The notes: generated by a model from the letters alone, not told the origin. DNA of 64,000 nucleotides from Lysobacter sp. cf310 (GCF_900114355.1 NZ_FOSS01000003.1:431215-495214), one strand, 5' to 3'. Positions 1 through 10,020 are shown, numbered from the stretch's first letter. Program-made: numbers and translations.

Positions 1-687
1 CCGCTCCAGCACCTTGAAATGGCTGAGCGAGGCCTTGCCATCGCGGTGGACCTGGACGTGGCGCTCGCCGCCCTGGCGCAGGCCGATGTGCAGCGGCGCG
101 TCCACGCTCATCACCCCGTCCGGCAGGCGCCCGGTCAGCAGGGCCAGGTAGCGTTTTGCGATACCGCCGTCCTCGCGCATCAAGGCCTGCATCTCGGTCA
201 GGGCCGAACGCTTCTTGGCCACGATCAGCAGCCCGGAGGTGTCGCGGTCCAGGCGGTGGACCAGCTCCAGAGTCTGGCCGGGGCGCAGCGCGCGCAGGGT
301 CTCGATGGCGCCGAAACTGATGCCGCTGCCGCCGTGGCTGGCTACCCCGGAGGGCTTGTTCAGGGCCAGCAGGCGCGCGTCCTCGAACACGATCGCGGCG
401 TCCAGGGCGTCCATGAAGCCCTTGGGCGGGGCGGCCTTTTCTCCGACCTCGCTGAGACGGACCGGCGGAATGCGCACCTCGTCGCCGGCCTCGAGCTTGC
501 GCTCGGCCTTGGCGCGGCCGCCGTTGACCCGGACCTGGCCCGAGCGGACCAGCTTATAAATTAATGAACGCGGCGCGCCCTTGAGCTGGCCGAGCAGGAA
601 GTTGTCGAGCCGCTGACCTTCACGGTCGTCCGGCACACGAATAGTGCGGGCCCCGGGGCCCGTGGCGGTGTTGGCTGGAGAGGTCAT
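1..687 (-). CDS. rluC: 23S rRNA pseudouridine synthase RluC, C-terminus cut by window edge
   Basis: RluC isomerises uridines 955, 2504 and 2580 of 23S rRNA (E. coli numbering) to pseudouridine. The minus-strand reading frame starts at the ATG at 687 and stays open to base 1, so 229 residues are visible and the C-terminus is missing. An S4 RNA-binding domain lies at about residues 15-75 (DNFLLGQL, IYKLVRSGQVRVNGGRAK). It is followed by the catalytic HRLDRDTSG motif, whose Asp is residue 147, very close to Asp144 of E. coli RluC. The gene is divergent from rne, the usual rluC/rne arrangement of gammaproteobacteria, and this decides RluC over other RluA-family members. The ribosome-binding site before this ATG is weak, so the exact start is less sure than the identity. 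Confidence 0.93.
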   Translation of the reverse strand, partial: MTSPANTATGPGARTIRVPDDREGQRLDNFLLGQLKGAPRSLIYKLVRSGQVRVNGGRAKAERKLEAGDEVRIPPVRLSEVGEKAAPPKGFMDALDAAIVFEDARLLALNKPSGVASHGGSGISFGAIETLRALRPGQTLELVHRLDRDTSGLLIVAKKRSALTEMQALMREDGGIAKRYLALLTGRLPDGVMSVDAPLHIGLRQGGERHVQVHRDGKASLSHFKVLER

Positions 688-1204
688 CCGGAAAGCGTTA
701 TCTGTTACACTCGCGACGCGAGATAAGGTTTTGATTTCGCTGGGAGTTGTCCTGCAGGTCGCGCCAGATGGGCATGACCGCAGGATTGGGCCGAAAGCCC
801 CTCTTCGCGATTCCGGTCCGCGTCTAACCACTGCCCACGGGGTAGCCATGTTAGCAGCGACGGTCCGGCGGAACCCGCCCTCGCCCGGTGGTTCTCCCGC
901 AGGGGCGACACCATCGCGATGAACACGACCCGTGCGGCGCCCCGGTTTGAACCGAAGGCTGCCGCCGGGCCCCCGCCCCGAGCGACGTTCGCGTCGCCGG
1001 TCCGAAAGTCACGCAACAAAGAAACAAGCGCTCCCGCGGCGTGCCGTGGTGTAGAAGCGCTGGTAGTGGAAGTTTCGCCGGCGCGCGCCGGGCGCAGAGC
1101 GGTTCACCGCCCTGCAGCGTACAGGCCGCGACGGCGGGGCTTCGGTTCCCAGATAGCGAAACGCCATGGCGTTCCGCGCGGTAGAGCGCGCGAGGAACGC
1201 AACA
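688..1204 (+). promoter_or_regulatory. rluC-rne divergent intergenic region and probable long rne leader
   Basis: This 517-bp stretch holds no convincing gene. It must carry the divergent promoters of rluC and rne. In E. coli the rne mRNA has a leader of about 360 nt whose hairpins let RNase E cleave and limit its own message; the comparable length and position here suggest the same autoregulation, but this is inference. A small hairpin (CTCGC-gac-GCGAG, 709-721) is visible near the rluC end. I could not identify confident -35/-10 boxes. The open frames seen in this stretch are high-GC artefacts. Confidence 0.45.
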
Positions 1205-4200
1205 ATGAAGCGCATGCTGATCAATGCGACGCAGGCGGAAGAACTGCGCGTCGCGATCGTCGACGGCCAGAACCTGTACGACATCGACATCGAACAACCG
1301 GCCAAGGAACAGAAGAAGTCCAACATCTACAAGGGTCGCATCACCCGCCTCGAGCCCTCGCTCGAAGCGGCGTTCGTGGAATACGGCGCCGAGCGCCACG
1401 GCTTTCTGCCGCTGAAGGAAATCTCCCGCGACTATTTCCAGGCCGGCGTCGACCACAACAAGGCCGGCCTGCGCGAGCTCCTGCGCGAAGGCCAGGAAGT
1501 GGTGGTGCAGGTCGATAAGGAAGAGCGCGGCAACAAGGGCGCCGCCCTGACCACGTTCATCTCCCTGGCCGGCCGCTACATGGTGCTGATGCCGAACTCG
1601 CCCACCGCCGGCGGCGTCTCGCGCCGCATCGAGGGCGACGACCGCGCCGCCCTCAAGGAGGCGATGGACAAGCTGGCGATCCCCGACGACATGGGCGTGA
1701 TCATCCGCACCGCCGGCGTCGGCCGCGATGCCGAAGAACTGCAGTGGGACCTGGACTACCTGCTGCAGGTCTGGAAGTCGATCGCCGAGGGCGCCCTGAG
1801 CAAGCCCTCGCCGTTCCTGATCTACCAGGAATCGCGCCTGATCATCCGCGCCCTGCGCGACTACATGCGCCCGGACATCGGCGAGATCCTGGTCGACACC
1901 GACGAGATGTACGCCGAGGCGCGCGACTTCGTCGAACAGGTCATGCCGCACAACCTGCGCAAGCTGAAGAAGTACAGCGACGATACCCCGCTGTTCAACC
2001 GCTTCCAGATCGAATCGCAGATCGAGAACGCCTACGAGCGCACCGTGCGCCTGCCCTCCGGCGGCGCCCTGGTGATCGACCAGACCGAGGCCCTGACCGC
2101 GGTCGACGTGAACTCGGCGCGCGCCACCAAGGGCGGCGACATCGAGGAAACCGCGTTCAACACCAATCTGGAAGCGGCCGAGGAAGTCGCCCGCCAGATG
2201 CGCCTGCGCGACCTCGGCGGCCTGGTGGTGATCGACTTCATCGACATGTCGTCCAACCGCCACCAGCGCGAGGTCGAAAACCGCCTGCAGAACGCGCTCA
2301 AGCAGGACCGCGCGCGCGTCCAGATCGGCCGCATCTCGCGCTTCGGCCTGCTCGAACTCAGCCGCCAGCGCCTGCGCCCGTCGCTGGGCGAGTCCAGCCA
2401 GCTGGTCTGCCCGCGTTGCGACGGCCACGGCCGCATGCGCAGCGTCGAATCGCTGTCGCTGTCGATCCTGCGCGTGGCCGAAGAGCACGCGATGAAGGAG
2501 AACACCGGCCAGGTGCTGGTGCAGGCCCCGACCGAGATCGCCAATTACCTGCTCAACGAGAAGCGCCGCGCGCTCAGCGAGATCGAGCAGCGCCACGATT
2601 CGCCGATCGTGATCGTCGCCGACGAGCAGCTGGAGACCCCGCACTACGAGGTCACCCGCATCCGCGAGAACGAGCTGGGCGAAGAGTCCAACAAGCCCAG
2701 CTACCAGCGCGGCACCCCGCGCAAGCTGCCGACCCACGCCCTGACCAAGGCCCATCTGAACATCCCGGATGCGCCGATGGTGACCAACGTCAAGCCGGCC
2801 CAGCCCGCGCCGATGCGCGAGCCGCGCGAAGAACCGGCCGTGGCGGCCGTCGCCGCACCGGCACCGGTCGTCGTGGCCGCGCCGCAGGTCGGCGTGTTCG
2901 GCCGCATCCTGAACTTCTTCCGTGGCGAACCCACCGCGCCTGCCGCACCGGCGCCGGCCGCGCGCACTCAGGACGGCCGTGGCCGTAACGAGCGCAACGA
3001 CCGCAACGGCGGCCAGCGCCGCGACGGCCGCAACGAAGGCCGCAACGGCAAGGGCGGCCGCGATGGCGGTCGCCGCGACGAGCAGCGCCGCGACAAGCCG
3101 CAGGCCCAGCAGCAGGCCCAGGGCGGCAAGCAGGAACCGCAGCCCAACCGCGGCAAGCAGGAGCAGCCGGCCAAGCAGCAACAGCCGCAGCAGCCCAAGC
3201 AGCCGCAACAACAGCAGCAGCCGAAGCAGCCCAAGCCGCAGCAGAACGAGGAGCGTGCAGCCAACCCGCAGCAGCAGGCGCAGGCCAACAACGCCCCGCG
3301 TCCGCCGCGCGAGCCCAAGCCGGCCGCGCCGCAGGCGCCCAAGCCCGACGCCGAGGCCCTGAACGCACCCGCGATCGCCGCGGCCGCCGCCCTGCCCGCT
3401 GTCGCCGCCGCGACCGGCGAAACCGTGGCCGCCGAGGAAGCGATCAAGCGCGAAGCCGCCGTCAACACCAGCAACGAGAACGGCGCCGCGGCCGATGACG
3501 CCGCCGGCGAAGGCAGCGGACGCCGCCGCCGTGGCCGTCGCGGCGGTCGCCGCCGTCGTCGCGGTGCGGGCGAAGCTGGCGCCGCCGGCGAGTCGCAGCT
3601 GCACGACGATGTGTTGAACGACGACGACGACGAAGTCGGCGACGAGCCGGGTGCGCCCGCGGTCGCGGCCGCGAACCGCTCGCAGCCCGAGTTCGACTTC
3701 GACGACGACACCTCGGCACCGGCCAAGCAGGCGCCGGCACCCGCTCCGGCCGCGCCCAGCGCGGTCGCCGCCGCGGCACCGGTCGCCGCCGCCGTGGCCG
3801 CCGCGCCGTCCCTGGACCTCCAGCCGGTCTTCGAACCGCACGAGCCCACGCGCAGCTACAGCGCCGCCGAACACGTCGCACCGGCAGCGCCGGCCGCCAC
3901 GGTCGCCGTCGAACAAGCGCCCGTGCAGCCCGTCGCCGAGGCCGCGCCGGTGGCCGCCACGCCGGTCGTGGAGCCGACGCCGGCCGCCGCGCCATCCTTC
4001 GACAACCAGCCCGTGTTCGAACCGCACGAGCCCACGCGCAGCTACAGCGCCGCCGAGCACGTCGCAGCGGCAGCGCCCGCCGCCGCGGTCGCGGTCGAAC
4101 AGGCCCCGGTGAAGGCCGCCATCCAGGCGGTCGAAGCCGCGGTCGTGACCGCGCCGCAGTACGCCCAGCCCGCCGCGCCCAAGGCCGACGCGCCTGCGGC

Positions 4201-4534
4201 CGCGACGCCTGCGGCGGTCGTGGTCGAGCCCGAAGTGGTCGCCCCGGTCGTGGTCGAAGCCGAACTGGTACCGGCGCCGGTCGCGATCGAAGAGACCGTG
4301 GTCGAAACGCCGGCCGTGATCGCGCCGGTCGAGCCCAAGGCCGAGGCCTCGACCGCGGTCGGCATCGACGCCGGCCCGCGCAACGAGACCGCGCCGTCGG
4401 TGCCGCACACCGCCAGCCTGTTCGATCCGGTGCCGCAGCCGCCGCGTCCCGCGACGCCGGCGCCCGCCGATGCCGCGGTCGAAGGCAAGGCCGATGCGGA
4501 AGGCGAGCACAAGGAAGGCGATCGTCACGCCTGA
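1205..4534 (+). CDS. rne: Ribonuclease E
   Basis: Endoribonuclease that starts most mRNA decay, processes rRNA and tRNA, and scaffolds the RNA degradosome. The 1109-residue protein starts at [10 protein letters not shown], exactly like E. coli RNase E, so the ATG at 1205 is preferred over one 13 codons upstream. The S1 domain lies at about 35-125. The catalytic metal-binding aspartates are D301 (TAVDVNS) and D344 (VVIDFIDM), and the Zn-link cysteines are C402 and C405 (CPRC). After about residue 510 the sequence becomes the low-complexity scaffold: an Arg/Asn/Gly-rich RNA-binding stretch, a Gln/Pro tract, a second Arg-rich patch ([10 protein letters not shown]) and a long Ala/Pro/Val tail. 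That tail holds a duplicated segment ([20 protein letters not shown] near 873 and 935). The conserved half is certain; partners of the scaffold half cannot be read from sequence. Confidence 0.97.
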   Translation: MKRMLINATQAEELRVAIVDGQNLYDIDIEQPAKEQKKSNIYKGRITRLEPSLEAAFVEYGAERHGFLPLKEISRDYFQAGVDHNKAGLRELLREGQEVVVQVDKEERGNKGAALTTFISLAGRYMVLMPNSPTAGGVSRRIEGDDRAALKEAMDKLAIPDDMGVIIRTAGVGRDAEELQWDLDYLLQVWKSIAEGALSKPSPFLIYQESRLIIRALRDYMRPDIGEILVDTDEMYAEARDFVEQVMPHNLRKLKKYSDDTPLFNRFQIESQIENAYERTVRLPSGGALVIDQTEALTAVDVNSARATKGGDIEETAFNTNLEAAEEVARQMRLRDLGGLVVIDFIDMSSNRHQREVENRLQNALKQDRARVQIGRISRFGLLELSRQRLRPSLGESSQLVCPRCDGHGRMRSVESLSLSILRVAEEHAMKENTGQVLVQAPTEIANYLLNEKRRALSEIEQRHDSPIVIVADEQLETPHYEVTRIRENELGEESNKPSYQRGTPRKLPTHALTKAHLNIPDAPMVTNVKPAQPAPMREPREEPAVAAVAAPAPVVVAAPQVGVFGRILNFFRGEPTAPAAPAPAARTQDGRGRNERNDRNGGQRRDGRNEGRNGKGGRDGGRRDEQRRDKPQAQQQAQGGKQEPQPNRGKQEQPAKQQQPQQPKQPQQQQQPKQPKPQQNEERAANPQQQAQANNAPRPPREPKPAAPQAPKPDAEALNAPAIAAAAALPAVAAATGETVAAEEAIKREAAVNTSNENGAAADDAAGEGSGRRRRGRRGGRRRRRGAGEAGAAGESQLHDDVLNDDDDEVGDEPGAPAVAAANRSQPEFDFDDDTSAPAKQAPAPAPAAPSAVAAAAPVAAAVAAAPSLDLQPVFEPHEPTRSYSAAEHVAPAAPAATVAVEQAPVQPVAEAAPVAATPVVEPTPAAAPSFDNQPVFEPHEPTRSYSAAEHVAAAAPAAAVAVEQAPVKAAIQAVEAAVVTAPQYAQPAAPKADAPAAATPAAVVVEPEVVAPVVVEAELVPAPVAIEETVVETPAVIAPVEPKAEASTAVGIDAGPRNETAPSVPHTASLFDPVPQPPRPATPAPADAAVEGKADAEGEHKEGDRHA

Positions 4535-4558
4535 TCGGCTGAGGTCGTAAGGCGATAG

Positions 4559-4588
4559 GAAACGGGCCGCGAACTGCGGCCCGTTTCT
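4559..4588 (+). terminator. Rho-independent terminator of rne
   Basis: GAAACGGGCCGC and GCGGCCCGTTTC form a 12-bp stem around the loop GAACT, followed by TGTTTG. It lies 25 bases after the rne stop codon. The following stretch to the gacA-like gene (4589-4869) holds no gene or further signal that I can support. Confidence 0.8.
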
Positions 4589-4869
4589 GTTTGGGGGCGA
4601 GGAACGCATGAGGCGCTCGTGGTAGTGCTGTCGAGCTATGAGCGCCGAGCGTGCGCGAGCAAAAGTAAGGCACGGTTCGCGAGCTTCGCTTTAGTAACCT
4701 CCCCTCTGCAAGAGAGTGAAGGCGCGCGTTTACGGACCGCAGGTTCGTGCGCGGTTGAACGCCAGCGGGCTGCGCCCGCCAGTCGCGCGGATTGAGGAGT
4801 ATTTGCCCTTGCTGCGGCGCGCCAGTCGAAGCGTGAGCACCGATCCAAGCAGCCTCAGTCGCGCTGCGC

Positions 4870-5517
4870 CTACAACGCGTGCGCCGGATCCGCCAAGCCG
4901 TACTGCCCGGCCAGACGCGCCAGCGCGATCGTGTCGACCACGCCCAGCTTCGCGAACAGGCGCGTCTTGTGGGTGTTGACCGTCTTGGCGCTGAGGCTGA
5001 GGCGCTTGGCGATTTCTTCCTGGCGCAGGCCCTGCACCAGCAGCAGCGCGATTTCGATCTCGCGCGGCGACAACTCGTCGAACGGCGATGCGCCGCCGTC
5101 GACCTTGGCCAGGGCCATGTTCTGCGCGATCGCGGTCGCCAGATAGCGCTTGCCGCGCGCGACGTCGCGCACCGCGCGCAACAGCTCGGCGGCGTCGCCG
5201 CCCTTGTTGACGTAGCCCGAGGCGCCGGCAGCGAGCAGGCGCTGCGGCATCGGCCCGTCCTCCAGCACCGACACGATGATCACGCGCGTGCCGTGATCGC
5301 CCTTGATCACGCGCTCGGTCACTTCCAACCCGCTGTAGCCGGGCAGATGCAGATCGCACAGCACCACGTCGGGACGCAGCTTGCGGATTTCCGGCAAGGC
5401 GATCTCGCCGCTCTCGGCGTCGCCGATCACTTCGATGTCGGTTTCCGCCGACAAGATCATGCGCATGCCGGTTCGCACCAGCGCGTGATCGTCGACAAGG
5501 TAAACGCGTATCGTCAT
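4870..5517 (-). CDS. LuxR/NarL-family response regulator, GacA/UvrY-like
   Basis: Two-component response regulator of 215 residues. The receiver domain (1-120) has the acidic pair D9-D10 and the phospho-acceptor D55 (VVLCDLHLPG). The C-terminal LuxR-type helix-turn-helix lies at about 148-208 (LSPREIEIALLLVQGLRQEE, LSLSAKTVNTHKTRLFAKLG). Residue pattern and length match the GacA/UvrY group, which in gammaproteobacteria activates small RNAs that sequester RsmA/CsrA. Here uvrC and pgsA, frequent downstream neighbours of uvrY, are absent, so orthology is probable, not proven, and no symbol is given. No histidine kinase is in the window. The gene is divergent from the M28 peptidase gene across 142 bp. 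Confidence 0.85.
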   Translation of the reverse strand: MTIRVYLVDDHALVRTGMRMILSAETDIEVIGDAESGEIALPEIRKLRPDVVLCDLHLPGYSGLEVTERVIKGDHGTRVIIVSVLEDGPMPQRLLAAGASGYVNKGGDAAELLRAVRDVARGKRYLATAIAQNMALAKVDGGASPFDELSPREIEIALLLVQGLRQEEIAKRLSLSAKTVNTHKTRLFAKLGVVDTIALARLAGQYGLADPAHAL

Positions 5518-5659
5518 GCTGTCCCCGGCCGCTGCGGCCTGCCGCGAACGAGGCTACGCGGCACCCGCGGAGCACGCAAGCAGCCGCGAACCTTTGGCAC
5601 ATTCGATCAGTTGTCGCGCTGTGCAAACTCCAGTTAATTCGCTTGGCAAAGGAACCCTA

Positions 5660-6571
5660 ATGCCGCACAAAACCCGCCTCGTCGCCCTCGCCCTCAGCCT
5701 CGCGATCGCCGCCTGCGCGCAGACCGCGCCGGTCGCGGCGCCGGTCGCACCGCCGCCCAGCGTGGACGCCGCCAGCCAACCCGCCGCCGCCGGCTGGCTG
5801 GCCGACGTGGTCGCGATGTCCGAAAGCCAGGCCGCCGGCGGCCGCCGCTCGGTGATCCAACGCCGCCTGGACGGTCTGGGCATCCCATGGCGCGGCGTGC
5901 CGTTCAGCACCGGCGAACACAGCGGCGAGAACCTGCTGGCCGAGGTGTCCGGCGAGGCCGCCGCGCCGCTGCTGTTGCTGGGCGCGCATTCGGACAAGGT
6001 CGACGTCGGCCACGGCGCCACCGACAACGCCTCCGGCAGCGCGGTGGTGCTGGCCCTGGCCGAACGCTTCAAGCGCGAACCGCTGCAGCATCATCGCGTC
6101 GCGGTCGCGTTCTGGGATCTGGAAGAACTCGGCCTGCTCGGTGCCAAGGCCTACGTCGCCGACGGCAAGGTCAAGCCCGCGCTGTACGTCAATTTCGATG
6201 TGTTCGGCTGGGGCGACACGCTGTGGATGATGACGCCCGACGCCAACCAGCCGCTGGTCGCCGCATCGCGTGCCGCCACCGACGAAACCGGCCTCGGCCT
6301 GTCCGCCGGCGACAAGTACCCGCCGTCCGATCACCTCGCCTTCCTCAAGGCCGGCTGGCCGGCGGTGTCGTACTCGCTGCTCGGTGCCGACGAAATTCCG
6401 CTGACCCTGCAAGTCTTCGCCGGCAAGAAGCCCAAGCCGGTGCCGAAGGTGATGCAGGTGATCCACAGCGAAGCCGACACCGTGAGCCAGATCGACGCGG
6501 CCGCGGCCGCGCGCGGCGTGGATGCGGTCGAACGCGCGCTGCGCCGTTGGGACGCGCAGTCGACGCCCTGA
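5660..6571 (+). CDS. M28-family zinc aminopeptidase, lipoprotein
   Basis: Predicted exported metallopeptidase of 303 residues. The start at 5660 gives an N-terminal lipoprotein signal (RLVALALSLAIAAC, lipid-modified Cys about residue 19) and has AAAGGAA just upstream. An upstream in-frame extension would destroy the signal and is rejected. Co-catalytic zinc ligands of the M28 fold are visible in order: H110 (GAHSDK), D122 (GATDNASGS), E155/E156 (WDLEELGLLGAK), D180 (NFDVFG) and H269 (IHSEADT). The SDHLAFLKAG segment is also typical. The family removes N-terminal amino acids from peptides; the actual substrate is unknown. It is shorter than many secreted M28 enzymes, having only the catalytic domain. 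It stands alone, so no operon context informs its role. Confidence 0.88.
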   Translation: MPHKTRLVALALSLAIAACAQTAPVAAPVAPPPSVDAASQPAAAGWLADVVAMSESQAAGGRRSVIQRRLDGLGIPWRGVPFSTGEHSGENLLAEVSGEAAAPLLLLGAHSDKVDVGHGATDNASGSAVVLALAERFKREPLQHHRVAVAFWDLEELGLLGAKAYVADGKVKPALYVNFDVFGWGDTLWMMTPDANQPLVAASRAATDETGLGLSAGDKYPPSDHLAFLKAGWPAVSYSLLGADEIPLTLQVFAGKKPKPVPKVMQVIHSEADTVSQIDAAAAARGVDAVERALRRWDAQSTP

Positions 6572-6647
6572 GAGGGCGACCGTGTTCAAGCCCAGTCCGC
6601 TCCCCGTTTAGGAGCGCCGGCGCCGCCATCCACGGCGGGTCATGAGC

Positions 6648-7073
6648 TTACTGACCCGCCTCCGATAGCAGCGATTCGATATCTCGAAGGCGGTACAACC
6701 TAGCCAACTCGAGAGGAGTTTGGTCGACGCCGCCGGCGCGCGGACTGGCGCCGGCGGCCAGCAGCGACGCGAGGGCCATGAGGAGCTCGTCGCGCCGTGC
6801 GGGCGAGGCAGCTTCTCCGAGTTCGTGCAGCACATAGGACATCGGTGTGCCCCCCATCACTTCGGGAGCGTCTGGTGAGCGCGCGAACGCGAGCAGCACC
6901 TTGAGCAACTGGGGGTTATGGAGGACCGCGGCATGCAACGCGCTCCAGCCCGCCGCCTGGTCGATGACGTCGGGCGGAACTCCCCGAACGAGAAGCAGCT
7001 CAACCTGCTCAGCGTCGCCCTGCGTGACCGCCGACACCAGATCTCGCAGCAGTGATGCGGCCAAGAGCTCCAT
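6648..7073 (-). CDS. Small ankyrin-repeat protein
   Basis: A 141-residue protein. The start at 7073 is chosen because AGGAAGG stands about 9 bases upstream. The longer frame from 7184 adds an Arg-rich stretch with no conserved look. Two or three ankyrin-type helix-loop-helix units can be recognised: AVTQGDAEQVELLLVRGVPP, GWSALHAAVLHNPQLLKVLL, and DQTPLELARLYRLRDIESLL. Ankyrin repeats mediate protein-protein contacts. No signal peptide, membrane segment or enzymatic domain is visible, so it is probably a cytoplasmic adaptor of unknown partner. An inverted repeat (GGCGGGTCA/TGACCCGCC, 6634-6660) overlaps the stop codon and may end the transcript, although no T-run follows. Confidence 0.7.
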   Translation of the reverse strand: MELLAASLLRDLVSAVTQGDAEQVELLLVRGVPPDVIDQAAGWSALHAAVLHNPQLLKVLLAFARSPDAPEVMGGTPMSYVLHELGEAASPARRDELLMALASLLAAGASPRAGGVDQTPLELARLYRLRDIESLLSEAGQ

Positions 7074-7328
7074 CGCTGTCGCCTTCCTCAATCTTGCACG
7101 CCTTAATTCAGTCGAACCGCGAATACGCCGCGCCGCCGGACGCGTACGAAACGAATTCGCAAGCAACGCACACGCCGACCACAACTCGTGGGCTATCGTT
7201 GGCGCGTCAGCGATGGCCCACCTGGCATCCGAATCATCGCCCCGCTCGCTACGGCACCGGCCGAATCCGGCGAGTCGAAATCGCGCCTAACTGGCAGCAT
7301 AACCGCATCCCCTGTCCCGGAGCCCCGC

Positions 7329-8132
7329 ATGACCGACCACGCCACCACCTTCCGCCGTCTGCACCAGGAAGGCCTGCTCCTGCTCGCCAACGCCTGGGAC
7401 GCCGGCAGCGCGCGCCTCATCGAAAGCGTCGGCGCCAAGGCCATCGCCACCACCAGCGCCGGCCTGGCCTGGTCGAACGGCTACGCCGACGGCGACACCC
7501 TGCCCGTCGAGCGCCTGTACGCCGCCGTGGAAAGCATCGCGCGCGCGATCCGCGTGCCGCTGACCGTTGACGCCGAAAGCGGCTATTCCGACGATCCGGC
7601 CGCGGTCGGCGCCACCATCGCGCGCCTGGGCGCGCTGGGCGCGGTCGGCATCAACCTCGAAGACGGCGACGGCACGCCCGAGGCGCTGTGCGCCAAGCTC
7701 GACGCGATCAAGCGCGCCTGCGCCCAAGCCGGCGTCGACCTCTTCGTCAACGTGCGCACCGACATCTACCTGCGCGGCCTGGCGCCCGAAGGCGAACGCG
7801 TCGGCGCCACCCTGGCGCGCGCGCGGCTGTACCGCGACGCCGGCGCCGACGGCCTGTTCGTGCCCGGCATCACCCAGCGCACGGACATCGCCGACGTCGT
7901 CGCCGGCACGTCGCTGCCGGTGAACGTGCTCGCCTACCCCGGCCTGCCCGCCGCGGCGGAACTGGCGCAGTTGGGCGTGCGTCGCCTCAGCGCGGGTTCC
8001 GGCCTGTCGCAGACCCTGTTCGCGCGTGCCGCCGAACTCGCGCGCGGCTTCTTCCGCGACGGCGACTCCGCGCCGCTGTCGGCCGGCGCCATGCCCTACC
8101 CCGAGATCAACGCCCTGTTCGCGCAGCGCTGA
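7329..8132 (+). CDS. Isocitrate lyase/PEP mutase superfamily protein
   Basis: A 267-residue (beta/alpha)8 barrel enzyme of the ICL/PEP-mutase superfamily, whose members cleave or form C-C or P-C bonds next to a carboxylate (methylisocitrate lyase, oxaloacetate hydrolase, phosphonopyruvate enzymes). Visible signatures are LLLANAWDAGSARLIE near the N-terminus, the metal-binding region VDAESGYS (D81, E83), INLEDG (E111, D112) and FVNVRTD. The canonical metal motif is Asp-x-Asp-x-Gly-Tyr/Phe-Gly; the Glu at 83 and Ser in place of the final Gly are a mild departure. The catalytic Cys loop of true isocitrate lyases (KKCGH) is absent, so it is not a glyoxylate-shunt enzyme. The start at 7329 begins with the conserved domain. 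Substrate unknown. Confidence 0.82.
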   Translation: MTDHATTFRRLHQEGLLLLANAWDAGSARLIESVGAKAIATTSAGLAWSNGYADGDTLPVERLYAAVESIARAIRVPLTVDAESGYSDDPAAVGATIARLGALGAVGINLEDGDGTPEALCAKLDAIKRACAQAGVDLFVNVRTDIYLRGLAPEGERVGATLARARLYRDAGADGLFVPGITQRTDIADVVAGTSLPVNVLAYPGLPAAAELAQLGVRRLSAGSGLSQTLFARAAELARGFFRDGDSAPLSAGAMPYPEINALFAQR

Positions 8133-8217
8133 CGCGGCGGTGCGACGCACCGGTGTACATTGCCTGCAACGCGCACGCGCCGGCCCACCGGCGCGGCGCT
8201 AGCGCCGAGGCAGACGC

Positions 8218-9585
8218 ATGTTCCATTGGCTGACAGGCACCTTCGCGCACCTGGCGGCCGCCGCGCTGGCGGTGCTGATCTACGTCCTGACCACGCGCGT
8301 CGCCCAGGAGCGGCGCGCGCCCGCGGCCGCGATCGCCTGGGTGATCGCGCTGGCCCTGCTGCCCTATCTCGCACTGCCGCTATACCTCGCGTTCGGGCGC
8401 CGCAAGCTCACGCGCGAGCGCGTGCACCTGCGCGCGCAGGCGCAACCGCAGGCGCATTGGGCCGCGGAACTGCTGGTCTCGCTGGGCCTGCCGGCGCCGG
8501 CCAAGGCGAACACGCGTTTCGACGCCGACGGCGCGGCCGCGCTGGCCTCGGTGCTGGCGCTGATCGACGGCGCTCGACAACGGCTGGACATCTGCAGCTT
8601 CATCCTCGGCAGCGACGAAGTCGGCGCACGCGTGCTGCAGGCCCTGGGCGCGGCCCAGCAACGCGGCGTGCGCGTGCGGCTGCTGCTGGACGGCGTCGGC
8701 TCGCTGCGCACCGACCGCGCCGCCTTGCGCGCCCTGCGCCGCGGCGGCGCCGAAGTCGCGTTCTTTCGCGGCTTGCTCGGGCGCCCCGACGGCGCGCCGC
8801 GCAATCTGCGCAACCACCGCAAGCTCGCGATCGCCGACGGCCAGCGCCTGTGGAGCGGCGGCCGCAATCTCGCCATCGAATACTTCCTCGACCATCCCGA
8901 CCGCCCGGCCTGGCTGGACCTGTCGTTCACCGTCGACGGCGCCGTCGCCGCGGACGCCGGCGACCGTTTCGAGCGCGACTGGTGCAAGGCCCGGCACAGG
9001 CCGCAGCCCCCGCCTGCCGCGCCCGCGCCCGAGCCGGCGCAGCCGCGGGTCTCCGCCGCGCAGTTCCTGCCCAGCGGCCCGGAACTGCCCGAGGACAGCG
9101 CCCAGGCCTTGCTGGTCGCCGGCGGCTACCGCGTGCGTCGCCGCCTGCTCGCGGTCACGCCTTACTTCGTGCCCGACGACGGCCTGCAGCAGACCCTGAA
9201 ACTGGCGGCGCTGCGCGGCATCGAAGTCGATCTGGTCGTACCGGCGCACTCCAACCACCGCCTCGCCGATCTCGCCCGCCGCCGCTCCATGCGCGAGTTG
9301 GCCGCGGCCGGCGCGCGCTTCTGGCTGCACCCGCGCATGCTGCACGCCAAGGCGGTGGTGTTCGACGACGACTTGGCGATGTGCGGCTCGATCAACCTCG
9401 ACCTGCGCAGCCTGTTCCTCAACCACGAGGCCTCGGTGCTGTTCTACGGCCGCCCCGAGATCGACTGGCTTGCGCAATGGATCGAAACCCGGCGCGGCGA
9501 ATCCCGGGCCTACCAGCCCCACCCGGCCGGCATGGGCGCCGACCTGCTGGAAGGCGCCGTGCGCGCGATCGCCTTCCAGCTCTAG
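8218..9585 (+). CDS. Phospholipase D/cardiolipin synthase-family membrane protein
   Basis: A 455-residue protein with two predicted N-terminal membrane helices (about 8-28 and 38-60, as in bacterial cardiolipin synthases) and two HKD catalytic motifs: HRKLAIAD with His at 200 and HAKAVVFDDD with His at 376, the latter followed by GSINLDLRS. The two HKD half-sites form one active site that transfers a phosphatidyl group through a phospho-histidine. Cardiolipin synthase (phosphatidyl transfer between two phosphatidylglycerols at the inner membrane) is the most likely role. The N-terminal architecture fits Cls, but the sequence between the HKD motifs is Pro/Ala-rich and divergent, so a more general PLD activity is possible. 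No operon partner: 85 bp separate it from the upstream gene. Confidence 0.83.
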   Translation: MFHWLTGTFAHLAAAALAVLIYVLTTRVAQERRAPAAAIAWVIALALLPYLALPLYLAFGRRKLTRERVHLRAQAQPQAHWAAELLVSLGLPAPAKANTRFDADGAAALASVLALIDGARQRLDICSFILGSDEVGARVLQALGAAQQRGVRVRLLLDGVGSLRTDRAALRALRRGGAEVAFFRGLLGRPDGAPRNLRNHRKLAIADGQRLWSGGRNLAIEYFLDHPDRPAWLDLSFTVDGAVAADAGDRFERDWCKARHRPQPPPAAPAPEPAQPRVSAAQFLPSGPELPEDSAQALLVAGGYRVRRRLLAVTPYFVPDDGLQQTLKLAALRGIEVDLVVPAHSNHRLADLARRRSMRELAAAGARFWLHPRMLHAKAVVFDDDLAMCGSINLDLRSLFLNHEASVLFYGRPEIDWLAQWIETRRGESRAYQPHPAGMGADLLEGAVRAIAFQL

Positions 9586-9777
9586 CGCTGCCCGCTGGCG
9601 CCATCGGCCACGCTGATTGGGGATTCAGATCACACCTTTTACGCCTACTCGAAGCCCGTCGGCCGATTCCGTGCTTCCATGCCGCCAAAGACCGCGCGGC
9701 TGGCACGCTCACGCCTTATCCTGTGCCCGGACACGACACTGTCAGCCACGCCAGGCATCACACGGGGCCGCACCACC

Positions 9778-10020
9778 ATGCCGGACAAGGAACGCCGACG
9801 CACCGCCGAACCGACCGACGCGCAACTGCGCGCCGGCCTGACCCCCGAACAGCTGTCCGCCCTGGAGACGCTGGAGCATTTCCGCTGGACCCTGCGCTTC
9901 GTGCGCCGCCCGCTGTTCCGCGAACCGATCCCCGTGGTCTTCCACGCCGACGGCCGGTACGCCGTACTGGAACCGGACGGCTCGATCAACGAAAACCCCG
10001 GCTTCGACATCCGCAAATAG
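9778..10020 (+). CDS. Hypothetical 80-residue protein
   Basis: The product is not recognised. It begins MPDKERRRTAEPTDAQ, has an amphipathic helix-like segment (TPEQLSALETLEHFRWTLRF) and ends with a short beta-rich stretch (PVVFHADGRYAVLEPDGSIN, then ENPGFDIRK). There is no signal peptide, membrane helix or Cys. The start at 9778 is preferred over an ATG 33 codons upstream because the upstream part is Arg/Ser-rich and lies in apparently untranslated sequence. Codon use is like that of neighbouring genes, which supports real coding. Likely a small cytoplasmic protein. Confidence 0.6.
   Translation: MPDKERRRTAEPTDAQLRAGLTPEQLSALETLEHFRWTLRFVRRPLFREPIPVVFHADGRYAVLEPDGSINENPGFDIRK

Noticed and set aside
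851-4609. Very long open frame (1252 codons) opposite rne
   Set aside because: It is an antisense shadow of rne produced by high GC; composition is Arg/Gly/Leu repeats with no domain, and rne has clear conserved motifs on the other strand.
5600-5645. Promoter TTGTCG-N17-TTAATT before the M28 peptidase gene
   Set aside because: Spacing is right but the -10 box matches in only two positions; too weak to list as a feature.
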